A stretch of 64,000 nt of DNA from Clostridiales bacterium (lineage in GTDB: Bacteria; Bacillota; Clostridia; Saccharofermentanales; Saccharofermentanaceae): contig JAGAXM010000011.1 in NCBI GenBank assembly GCA_017940895.1, positions 23,639 through 87,638 on the forward strand, given 5' to 3'. A program made the translations under genes and the position numbers. Position 1 is the first letter of the stretch; the number at the start of each line of letters is the position of its first letter. The notes under the pieces are model-generated. The model did not search any database. It was given only the letters and a program-made list of their open reading frames with translations, and was not told where the DNA came from. This document shows positions 25,130 to 35,538 of this stretch, one piece after another.

Positions 25130-27286
25130 TTGAGCACCCGGAAGAACAAAGAAAAAAAGAATATCTCAAAGCAGCTCCTCCTGGTGCTGCTTTTTATTCT
25201 TGCATGCGTTCTTCTGTCGAACACGCTCAATCTTCGCAATACACGTAAGGATTCCGACATCTATTATGTCAACGGAGCATACAGAGTACCCGTTCTTAAC
25301 GACACCGCTTACTTAAGCGGCAACTATATATTTGTCCCCAATGTTGATTACACGGATATAGATTCCGGCGAATTCGATTATTTCGATTATTTAAGACTCC
25401 CCCACGCATCCGGTGTCAACGTATCCGCCCTGGGAGGCTGGAACGACCTCGGAAAGGATGCGGTATGGCACTACTCGGACGGTATGCCCGAAGCAAGAGT
25501 GATCGAGAGAGAAGGTAAGCAGAAGATCTGCGGAGTCTATCTTGTGACGCTGGTCTTCAACGATCCTGATATAACTTATTATCTTGATATCCCGAACGCG
25601 AACGGTCTTGTAAAGATCTACTGTAATGAAGACAGCCTGGGCTTCCTTTGGGGTCGCGAAGACGAATGGACGCCAACGGTAGGCTTCGGTTACGGTTATG
25701 TCCCGATCATTCCGAATGCCGACGGCGTCGCGAGGATCATGATCGCGGTCAGCACCAACGTTAAGATCAAGAACCCGGGAATCCTTTCTGCGCCCGGCAT
25801 CACACCGTCAACGGATTCGATGGGGGCATCCGTCGTTCCTTCGCTGTGGCTGATGATACAGCTGACACTGTTCCTGTCTATTCTTATCGGCGGTCTTCTT
25901 ATCTCAAGAACATTCAAGAACAAAGCCTTCTTCTATCTGTTCGTAACAGTTGAGTTCCTGGCGCTTCTGTACACGGTCATCGACTGTAACTTCGTAGTCC
26001 TCGACGCGTATTCGAGAGATCTTCTTAAGTTCGTTGTCTTCATCATACTTAATACAACCGTATTTGTATTCATTGACACGTTCTTTGCTTCCGAGGACAA
26101 AGTCAAGAAGTACATCATCGCACGCGGCGCTCCCATGACGGTCATAGTCGCAGGCATGCTGATAGTGCTGTGGGCGATCTACGAGAGACCCCCGTTTAAC
26201 CTGTACTTCCCTCTAGTGCCCGAAGTCATCTTCACTGTTTTCGTAACGCTGCTTACCGCGTATAACCTCATCTGGGTGCACTACGGCGAAGACACATCCT
26301 TCTTCGTCACGATCGCAGTCATATCCCAGATCTTCTTCAGCGCCAACGCACTTATCAACTACAACAGAGTAATGAATGTACCGACGTATTCCGTCTACTT
26401 CGTTATCGCTAACCTCACGCTCGAGTTCTACTTCATCTCGCGTTATGTTATCCAGGCAAGAACTCTTGAAGACACGATGGACCGGATGCAGTACCTCATT
26501 CAGGAGAAGACGCTTCGAATCTCAGAGATCAACAAAGATCTTTACAACACCAACAAGAAGCTTCTCGAGAACGAGCAGGCGCGTAAGAACGTCCTTTCGA
26601 ACGTGTCCCACGACCTGCGTACACCTATCACCGCGATACGAGGTTACGCCGAGATCCTGCTGTCGCCGAGCGCGAACATGAACCCTTCACAGCAGCAGAA
26701 CTACCTTCGCAATATCATAAGAAGAGCTGAGCAGATGGAGCAGATCATCTCCGACATCGTCGAGCTCACGCGTCTTGAGTCCAACACCAACGAATTCCAG
26801 TTCATCGATGTATCCGTGACGGAACTTCTCGATGAGATCTGCATGATGTACGAAGCGGATCTTCAGGAGACGAAGAAGGAATTCACAGTCGATCTTCCCG
26901 ACGACGATCTGCTGTTTATAAAGGGCGATCCGAAGAAGCTGAGCCGTGTATTCGAGAACCTCATATCCAACGCGATCAACTACACTTACGACGAGGCTAA
27001 GATCGAGGTCCGCGCATGGCGCCGCGAAGCTGACAAGCAGACTCCGTACGAGACTATCAACATCGATATCAAGGACAACGGCATCGGTATTCCCGAGAAC
27101 GAGATACCCATGATCTTCGACCGATTCTACCGCGCGAAAAACTCGGGCAAGAACATCAAGGGAACCGGTATCGGACTGTCGATCGTCAAGACGATCATCG
27201 ACCGTCACGACGCGACCATATCCGTCGACAGTGAGATCGGTAAAGGTACCACTTTCCACATCGAGCTGAAGGCTGCCGTCTACTGA
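25130..27286 (+). CDS. Histidine kinase with 7TMR-DISM-like sensor
   Basis: A 718-residue membrane kinase that should phosphorylate the preceding regulator. One N-terminal helix, an extracellular beta-rich domain (about residues 40-235) and seven further membrane segments (240-440) match the 7TMR-DISM layout used to sense carbohydrates or envelope ligands. A coiled stretch leads to HisKA (NVSHDLRTPITAIRGY) and HATPase motifs NLISNAINYT, DNGIGIPENEI, FDRFYRA and GTGIGLSIV. The start is TTG at 25130, with AAGGAA at the right distance. Confidence 0.93.
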   Translation: MSTRKNKEKKNISKQLLLVLLFILACVLLSNTLNLRNTRKDSDIYYVNGAYRVPVLNDTAYLSGNYIFVPNVDYTDIDSGEFDYFDYLRLPHASGVNVSALGGWNDLGKDAVWHYSDGMPEARVIEREGKQKICGVYLVTLVFNDPDITYYLDIPNANGLVKIYCNEDSLGFLWGREDEWTPTVGFGYGYVPIIPNADGVARIMIAVSTNVKIKNPGILSAPGITPSTDSMGASVVPSLWLMIQLTLFLSILIGGLLISRTFKNKAFFYLFVTVEFLALLYTVIDCNFVVLDAYSRDLLKFVVFIILNTTVFVFIDTFFASEDKVKKYIIARGAPMTVIVAGMLIVLWAIYERPPFNLYFPLVPEVIFTVFVTLLTAYNLIWVHYGEDTSFFVTIAVISQIFFSANALINYNRVMNVPTYSVYFVIANLTLEFYFISRYVIQARTLEDTMDRMQYLIQEKTLRISEINKDLYNTNKKLLENEQARKNVLSNVSHDLRTPITAIRGYAEILLSPSANMNPSQQQNYLRNIIRRAEQMEQIISDIVELTRLESNTNEFQFIDVSVTELLDEICMMYEADLQETKKEFTVDLPDDDLLFIKGDPKKLSRVFENLISNAINYTYDEAKIEVRAWRREADKQTPYETINIDIKDNGIGIPENEIPMIFDRFYRAKNSGKNIKGTGIGLSIVKTIIDRHDATISVDSEIGKGTTFHIELKAAVY

Positions 27287-27363
27287 TGGTCATGAACCCG
27301 CAAACCCTTGCAGTTAAAGGAAATAACATTGTTAAATTACTGCAATTAAATTAGCAAAAAGGC

Positions 27364-27392
27364 TTGACATCATTCCATGTTCATTAGATAAT
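27364..27392 (+). promoter_or_regulatory. Strong promoter for the HU gene
   Basis: Perfect TTGACA, 17 bases, GATAAT. The leader is about 40 bases and holds AGGAGG. Fits a highly expressed gene. Confidence 0.85.
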
Positions 27393-27437
27393 TACTTATG
27401 CAAATTGCCTATATTTAAGGCTAACAGGAGGCATTCT

Positions 27438-27731
27438 ATGAATAAAACAGAACTGATTGATGCAATCGCTAAGAAGGCTGACCTTTCCAAGAAGGACGCT
27501 GAGGCTGCTCTTAAGGCTACTATCGAGTCTATCGAGTGCGCTCTCGCTTCCGGCGACAAGGTTACTCTCGTAGGCTTCGGTACATTCGAGGTTAAGGAGA
27601 GAGCTGCTCGTGAGGGTCGTAACCCTGCTACAGGCGAGACAATCAAGATCAAGGCTTCTAAGGCTCCCGCTTTCAAGGCTGGTAAGGAGCTCAAGGAGAA
27701 GGTAAACTCCAAGAAGAAGTGCAAGAAGTAA
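27438..27731 (+). CDS. hup: HU-type histone-like DNA-binding protein
   Basis: A 97-residue HU/IHF family protein that bends and compacts DNA as a dimer. It has the N-terminal helices [25 protein letters not shown], then [26 protein letters not shown], the beta-arm with the conserved RNP. The Lys-rich tail KKKCKK is slightly longer than usual. The start is at the Met after AGGAGG; the 11-codon upstream extension is not needed. Codon use is very regular, as in highly expressed genes. Confidence 0.97.
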   Translation: MNKTELIDAIAKKADLSKKDAEAALKATIESIECALASGDKVTLVGFGTFEVKERAAREGRNPATGETIKIKASKAPAFKAGKELKEKVNSKKKCKK

Positions 27732-27762
27732 TATAACTTCTTTTGATTAAGTTCTTAAGAGA

Positions 27763-27784
27763 GGCAGCCGTTAAACCGGCTGCC
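27763..27784 (+). terminator. Terminator between HU and the Spo0A-C-like gene
   Basis: GGCAGCCG (27763-27770) pairs with CGGCTGCC (27777-27784), followed by TTTT on the plus strand. It overlaps the stop codon of the convergent gene, so it may serve both directions. Confidence 0.85.
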
Positions 27785-28337
27785 TTTTCATTTCCTCAAG
27801 TCTGTATATTACTTCATCGGCAAGGAATCTGAGCAGTTCCGTCGTCTTCATCCCTTCATTGTTAAGGCTGCTCTTCTTTACCGTATACCTGATATCCCTC
27901 TCAGTCTGCTCATACGACAGCTTGAGCCGGTCGGCTGCGATGCCGTACAGCTCCCTTACACCGTGATAATACACATCCCTGTAAATGACCATGCGGCGGA
28001 TTATCTCGTACATGGCAGTCGTACCGATGAGCGACATATCAAAATCATAGAAAATGAGAACCGCCCGCAGTGCGGATACAACCATTGATTCCGGTGCATC
28101 GAGCTCAATGTTAGCCGCATTCTTCGTAACGATCTCTTCCACCTTGGTTATAGCCCGCGACATCCTCTTCCTGCCGTCTACAAAATAATGAAATTTTCCT
28201 TCCGCATCAGCTACTCCGATGATCCCCTTAAACCTCAACATATTGTTTATCTTATCGAGAAGTCCTTTATCTGAACAGACAATATATATGCCTGTCTCAG
28301 AACCGCGTCTGTTGTTCTGATAATCTCTGCAATTCAT
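27771..28337 (-). CDS. Spo0A C-terminal-like DNA-binding protein
   Basis: A 188-residue protein. The C-terminal half (about residues 90-185) reads like the Spo0A effector domain: a helix IFYDFDMSLIGTTAMYEIIRR, then GVRELYGIAADRLKLSYEQTERDIRYTVKK, matching the TK-LYP-IA ... VERAIRHAI pattern. The N-terminal half is not a normal receiver and lacks the phospho-acceptor region. Thus it may bind 0A-box-like DNA without phosphorelay control, or bind a ligand instead. A GGGGGAT site precedes the start. The family link is good by eye; the target is unknown. Confidence 0.68.
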   Translation of the reverse strand: MNCRDYQNNRRGSETGIYIVCSDKGLLDKINNMLRFKGIIGVADAEGKFHYFVDGRKRMSRAITKVEEIVTKNAANIELDAPESMVVSALRAVLIFYDFDMSLIGTTAMYEIIRRMVIYRDVYYHGVRELYGIAADRLKLSYEQTERDIRYTVKKSSLNNEGMKTTELLRFLADEVIYRLEEMKRQPV

Positions 28338-28387
28338 TTTCTATCCCCCGACAGATAATTGGTAGGTGTAATAATTGTGCTATGAGC

Positions 28388-28478
28388 GGGGCTTAATATG
28401 CAAGCAAAAAAGCCCGTTTCCCAAAAGTCGGGAAAAATCGGGCGTTTTGGAACAAATTTTTCAATGATTACGGGCTTT
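28388..28478. repeat. Inverted-repeat cluster, stem word AAGCCCG
   Basis: Copies of AAGCCCG or CGGGCTT lie at 28388-28393 (GGGCTT), 28410-28416, 28439-28443 (core) and 28471-28478, with TTTCCC/GGGAAA (28417-28422 and 28430-28435) nested inside. One pairing forms the terminator listed separately; others compete with it. It resembles, more weakly, the clusters at 5704, 33436, 47391 and 58589. Confidence 0.5.
28405..28443 (-). terminator. Terminator after the 150-residue membrane protein gene
   Basis: Minus-strand stem GCCCG with inner TTTCCC/GGGAAA, then a run of six T. It lies about 45 bases past the gene stop and before the Spo0A-C-like gene. Confidence 0.75.
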
Positions 28479-28486
28479 AGCGGGTG

Positions 28487-28939
28487 TTACCCGGGAATTT
28501 CTACAGCAGTCTCCATCTCTTCGTCTATCGCACCGCTGATATCAAGAGTCTCGACAGACTCGACAGAGATAACGTAATTACAGAATCTCGTAAAACGGAT
28601 CCTTACCTTGGAGCCTTCCGGAGGCAGTTCTCTTAACGGATTGATGTAATATGTATCACCGTCGATCACCAAAGTATTGTTAAGCAAAGACCTCTCTTCT
28701 ATAACTCCAGTGTAGGAATAATAATTCTGCGTTGCCACATCTGACAGATCCAGAAGTCTCGGACCCGTTATATAGAACATATAAAATGCAGTAACAACCG
28801 CCAATGCGGTAGGCAGAAAATAAGTTGCCACATACCTGACCTTTCTCTTCCTGTTACGGTTGGAGAAGACTATCACGGACACGATCATTATCAACGTGAC
28901 CACAACGTGTACTGCAAGATTGGCAATATAGTATTTCAA
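28487..28939 (-). CDS. Membrane protein with C-terminal OB-like domain
   Basis: A 150-residue protein with two hydrophobic segments (about 5-25 and 37-58) and a soluble C-terminal part rich in beta strands (YYSYTGVIEERSLL ... VIDGDTYYINPL ... SKVRIRFTRFCNYVISVE), possibly an OB fold. The start is TTG at 28939, because GAGGTGA sits 5 bases before it and no ATG is available in frame. It follows the folate cyclo-ligase gene by 9 bases, so it is probably co-transcribed. No function is known. Confidence 0.7.
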   Translation of the reverse strand: MKYYIANLAVHVVVTLIMIVSVIVFSNRNRKRKVRYVATYFLPTALAVVTAFYMFYITGPRLLDLSDVATQNYYSYTGVIEERSLLNNTLVIDGDTYYINPLRELPPEGSKVRIRFTRFCNYVISVESVETLDISGAIDEEMETAVEIPG

Positions 28940-28948
28940 ATTCTCACC

Positions 28949-32233
<3,285 letters not shown>

Positions 32234-32236
32234 TTA

Positions 32237-32479
32237 TCAAGCCTCGGCTTCGGAAGGATCGTAATCTTCGAGGAGTTCCTTAAGGATAGCAACCTCTTCA
32301 GCGTTAAGGGAGATGCCCTTACCTACCTTCTCGTGGTCCGGACCCCAATCTCTGATGTCGAGCTTGGCCTTACCGTCGTTCCACTTAACGATATTAGCCT
32401 CTCTCTTCCAACCTGACTTGTTGGTAGCAAGAGTTCCGATAGTCTTGATGATCTCGTACTTGATCTCTGTCTTAGGCAT
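32237..32479 (-). CDS. YdbC/PC4-like single-strand DNA-binding protein
   Basis: An 80-residue protein with the compact PC4 fold pattern: YEIIKTIGTLATNKSGWKRE, NIVKWNDGKAKLDIRDWGPDHEKVGKGISL, and a C-terminal helix EEVAILKELLED. YdbC proteins of Firmicutes bind single-stranded DNA through this fold, like the eukaryotic coactivator PC4. An AAGGAGGAC site precedes the ATG. Position before ligA fits a role in DNA metabolism. Confidence 0.92.
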   Translation of the reverse strand: MPKTEIKYEIIKTIGTLATNKSGWKREANIVKWNDGKAKLDIRDWGPDHEKVGKGISLNAEEVAILKELLEDYDPSEAEA

Positions 32480-32569
32480 GACTTAAGTCCTCCTTAATCC
32501 ATTTGTTTACGATTTATCACGTATTATATAATAAAAGTATTATAATAAAAAGAAGAAAATTAAGATTTT

Positions 32570-33430
32570 ATGAGAACTGCTTTATTTATAATAATTGCAG
32601 CGGTCATAGCGGTCGGTGTGATACTCCTTATCTGGGGGCTTATCGAAGCCTGCTGTCTTAAAGTCACCCGCGACAGGCTTGTTCTGGGAGGGTCGTCTGA
32701 CTCCTCTTCTCCCGAGACCCCCGATCTTCGCATTCTCTACTTCAGTGACCTTCATAAAGAATTCTGTTTTATCCCCGCGAATAAGATCGCCCGCATAATA
32801 AGTCAGGAGAACGCTTCCGGCGGTATTGACGCAGTGATTTTCGGAGGAGATATCGTAAGCCACGGTAAGCACGCCCTTAAGGCGCTCGACTATTTTGTTA
32901 AAATAGCCACAGTATGCCGCGAACTTCATATCCCCTTCATGGCTGTTACAGGTAACCATGATGCTATGGCAGATCCGGAAGATCTGGGGATATTTCCTTT
33001 CGACAACATGGACGGATGCATCAAGTACTTACGATCGCGCCGTGACGGCTCCTATATCGCTTTCGCTGGTGTCAAAGACACAGGAAGGCATGAACGCGTC
33101 TGGTATGCGCCTCCGACGCCCTCAGCGGGCTTAGAGTACAAATCCTATATTCTGCTGTCGCACAACCCGGATCTCGTGCTGCATATGCCCTCTGTGCCCT
33201 TTAAGGTCGATGCGATGATATCGGGACACATTCACGGCGGCCAGATCCGCACGCCCTTCGGTCTCGAATTCAAGTTAAGACACGATGAGCTGCCGTATAA
33301 GGGCATAATCTCAGGACTTCATGAAGTCAACGGCATGAAGTTATTCATCTCCAAGGGCGTCGGATGCGTCTTCCTGCCGCTTCGCATCGGCGCCAGACCC
33401 GAAGTTAACGTGATCGAGGTGTATTCTTAA
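32570..33430 (+). CDS. Membrane-anchored metallophosphoesterase, second copy
   Basis: A 286-residue calcineurin-like phosphoesterase with one N-terminal membrane helix (residues 3-25) and the motif series SDLHKE, GGDIVSHG, GNHDAM, LSHNPD and GHIHGGQIRTPFG. It is the same type as the gene at 4842, but the first motif and the loop lengths differ, so they are old paralogues. TATAAT lies 25 bases before the ATG; the ribosome site (AAGAAG) is weak. It diverges from ydbC. The 3' flank holds an inverted-repeat cluster. Confidence 0.87.
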   Translation: MRTALFIIIAAVIAVGVILLIWGLIEACCLKVTRDRLVLGGSSDSSSPETPDLRILYFSDLHKEFCFIPANKIARIISQENASGGIDAVIFGGDIVSHGKHALKALDYFVKIATVCRELHIPFMAVTGNHDAMADPEDLGIFPFDNMDGCIKYLRSRRDGSYIAFAGVKDTGRHERVWYAPPTPSAGLEYKSYILLSHNPDLVLHMPSVPFKVDAMISGHIHGGQIRTPFGLEFKLRHDELPYKGIISGLHEVNGMKLFISKGVGCVFLPLRIGARPEVNVIEVYS

Positions 33431-33435
33431 GTTCT

Positions 33436-33546
33436 GTTGGCTGATTTGTTGGCTTTTTTCAACTTTAGCCAACGTTTCAGCCAATAGATGCTTTCTATTG
33501 TCAAAATCATTGGCTTATTTCGAATTTAGCCAACATTTCAGCCAAC
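33436..33546. repeat. Inverted-repeat cluster, stem word TTGGCT
   Basis: Seven copies of (G/A)TTGGCT or its complement in 111 bases. The outer ends GTTGGCTGA (33436-33444) and TCAGCCAAC (33538-33546) are perfect 9-bp inverted repeats. Two 38-base units (33448-33485 and 33509-33546) each hold word, 12-base loop, complement, 3 bases, and a second complement starting TCA. The block fits exactly between the stop of the phosphoesterase and the stop of the nuclease-like gene. Confidence 0.88.
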
Positions 33547-33548
33547 GA

Positions 33549-34328
33549 TCAGCTCTTACGCCTTATGTATTGCCTCGCCAAAGTATCACACATAACACCT
33601 ATCATGCGCTTTATGGATTCCTGATCCGGCTTGTACTCCCTGTCCGCAGGAATATAGACAACATCGCGGTTCGGATACAGACCTTTATTAGCAAAGGCAT
33701 CAAAACCAAATGATGTGTGAGATACATATTTCATACCGCCGAGTCCGCCCAGCGCCTCTACAAATCCGCATCGGTTGAACTCCGGATAATGAAGCGCAAA
33801 GTCAGGATAGAACGGTTTACGATATCCGAGATCAAGAGCAACCTCATACTTATACTCGATACCCATATCCTCCAATAATCCGGCAACTTCCGCCTCAAAA
33901 TCCGAACGCATGATTATTCCGTTATGCACAGTCGGAAACTCTTTAGGAAAAGGATTGCAATCCGCTTCCAATGAATTCCAAAACTCTGAATTGAATCTGT
34001 TATCCGTGTCGGGACAAAGCTCATAATCCTGCGCCAAAACATCAAGGCGGCCTTTATGATCTGATTTCCAGTTCGCAAGAAGTTTATTGAGCTGTTTCTG
34101 AAGTTCAAGTTTGCATACTGCAATTACCCTGTACCGTTCCCAATCCTTATTCATTTCAGTCAATCTCTTGCGCACTGGATTACCGGTCTCGGGATCCGTA
34201 AACCTGATGCACACTCCGTCATATTTTCCGATGCGCGCAAAAGAAATGTCCGGAAGTTTCCTCAGTTCTCCGGTCAGATAGATATATCGTCCGATATAGT
34301 ATTCTTTACTAATAATCCCCGGTTCCAT
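33549..34328 (-). CDS. PD-(D/E)XK-like nuclease family protein, copy 1
   Basis: A 259-residue protein. The C-terminal third has RSDFEAEVAGLLEDMGIEYKYE, then FYPDFALH and FVEALGG. This is the same pattern as the gene at 47608: acidic residue in helix (Glu145), PDF Asp176, and Glu191 followed by xLG. This is the layout of a restriction-endonuclease fold. The N-terminal 135 residues look like a separate charged helical domain. Small proteins with this signature are frequent in Clostridia and have no assigned role. The stop lies 2 bases from an inverted-repeat cluster, and another cluster lies upstream of the start. Confidence 0.6.
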   Translation of the reverse strand: MEPGIISKEYYIGRYIYLTGELRKLPDISFARIGKYDGVCIRFTDPETGNPVRKRLTEMNKDWERYRVIAVCKLELQKQLNKLLANWKSDHKGRLDVLAQDYELCPDTDNRFNSEFWNSLEADCNPFPKEFPTVHNGIIMRSDFEAEVAGLLEDMGIEYKYEVALDLGYRKPFYPDFALHYPEFNRCGFVEALGGLGGMKYVSHTSFGFDAFANKGLYPNRDVVYIPADREYKPDQESIKRMIGVMCDTLARQYIRRKS

Positions 34329-34370
34329 ATAAAAAACCTTACACTCGATCAGCAGTATGATGCAATAGAC

Positions 34371-34425
34371 TTGAACCCCTGATTTTTCCCGTTTTTCGGG
34401 GTCAAAAACGGAGCTGTCAGGGTCA
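34371..34425. repeat. Inverted-repeat cluster upstream of nuclease-like gene 1
   Basis: TTGAACCCC (34371-34379) pairs with GGGGTCAA, CCGTTTTT (34389-34396) with AAAAACGG (34404-34411), CCCG with CGGG around a 5-base loop, and ACCCCTGA with TCAGGGT near the right end. Several exclusive foldings are possible. It lies 43 to 97 bases before the ATG and may be part of the leader. Confidence 0.55.
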
Positions 34426-34435
34426 TTAATAGGAC

Positions 34436-34469
34436 ATCAAAAAACGCCGATTCAATAATCATCGGCGTT
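34436..34469 (-). terminator. Terminator on the minus strand after the CAP fragment
   Basis: AACGCCGAT (34443-34451) pairs perfectly with ATCGGCGTT (34461-34469) and is followed on the minus strand by TTTTTT. It lies 85 bases after the CAP-like fragment. Confidence 0.82.
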
Positions 34470-34553
34470 AGGGAAAATATGAACGTTGTTCCACCTTATG
34501 TTACATTTTCGAAGAGAAACCGCCTCCGAAGAAGCGGTCCCTGTTCTGTTGCG

Positions 34554-35172
34554 TTATATCCAGAAGATCTCGACTTCAGATCTGCCGGTAGTTCTTTCAT
34601 CATAGAAAGAGTTGAACGGCATGTCCTCAAAATGATGAACTATAGTAGTATCAGTAGCCATAGGCGACCTGCTTGTGATAGTGCCGTCATCAAGAACAAA
34701 ATAAACTTCAACACTGGCGGCAGCCATATTATGATTCTGGTGATTATCCCCAAGGTCCACATATTCCGATCCGTCCCAGAACATACGGTATCTGTACTCC
34801 TTCTCATGCATAGGAGAATTCACATAGTAGTCAAACGGCAGATAAATATCAGTAGAACCGCTGAGTATATTCTCTGTGACAGTCACACCTAACACAGGCA
34901 TGTCGGGGGCATGATGAGATTCTTCGGGAATAACGACATTCATATACTTGGGATATGCCCAATAGCATGGAGAAGAGTGATCAAAATTGTATGCAACTTC
35001 GATCGCCCTGATCAGCACATAATCATGGAACGGTCCGTCTGTATACACATTATAAGGAGCAAGACCCATACCGGCTCTGTAATTATTGATGGCATTGTAT
35101 TCAGCGGTACAATCAAACTCCCTGTAAAGGCAACGCTGCAAATGCTCTCTTTATGATGTTTCCTTCGCGCAT
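34554..35172 (-). pseudogene. Truncated and frameshifted CAP-domain protein
   Basis: A good ribosome site and ATG at 35172 open a frame MREGNIIKRAFAALPLQG that stops at 35113. In the next frame, without ATG, the sequence continues for about 190 residues to 34554. That part resembles the CAP domain of the intact protein at 60332: NNYRAGMGLAPYNVY against NEYRASFGLPTIY, and RAIEVAYNFDHSSP against RAVECAFCFSHKSP. Signal peptide and DUF4214 part are missing. A frameshift near 35113-35140 and the lost 5' part make it a gene remnant; a TTG start at 35141 is possible but unlikely. Confidence 0.65.
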
Positions 35173-35278
35173 AAATTGCCTCCCACAGTTTTCTTTTCCT
35201 CTACTGTAGCCCCCTATGCTCGAAAAACAACACCCCGCGGCAATGTTAAAAGATTTTTTACACTTACCAGTCCCAAAA

Positions 35279-35305
35279 CAAAAACAAACCGCTCGGGTAA
35301 GCGGT
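35279..35305 (-). terminator. Terminator upstream of the CAP fragment
   Basis: ACCGCT (35288-35293) pairs with AGCGGT (35300-35305), with a T-rich run on the minus strand. It lies between glgP and the CAP remnant. The surrounding 370 bases (35173-35538) hold only this and the glgP terminator; I see no gene there. Confidence 0.65.
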
Positions 35306-35485
35306 CTGTCAAACAACAACATAAAAAGTTCGGGCAAAATTTTTATGAGAGTGACCAAGGTGTCAAGCACTGATCACAATTCAATGATAGCATTACGAGG
35401 TTTTTAAACAACAATCGGCGCATTGGCATAAATAACAAAAAAATTTACCCCATCTGAAGTTTTATTGCAAAAACACATAAAACAA

Positions 35486-35509
35486 CAGGCGTCCTGTAAC
35501 GGACGCCTG
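35486..35509 (-). terminator. Terminator for glgP
   Basis: CAGGCGTCC (35486-35494) pairs with GGACGCCTG (35501-35509) around a 6-base loop, followed on the minus strand by TTGTTTTAT. Confidence 0.85.
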
Positions 35510-35538
35510 CAGTTGATAAACACTGTAAATCAAAGCGA

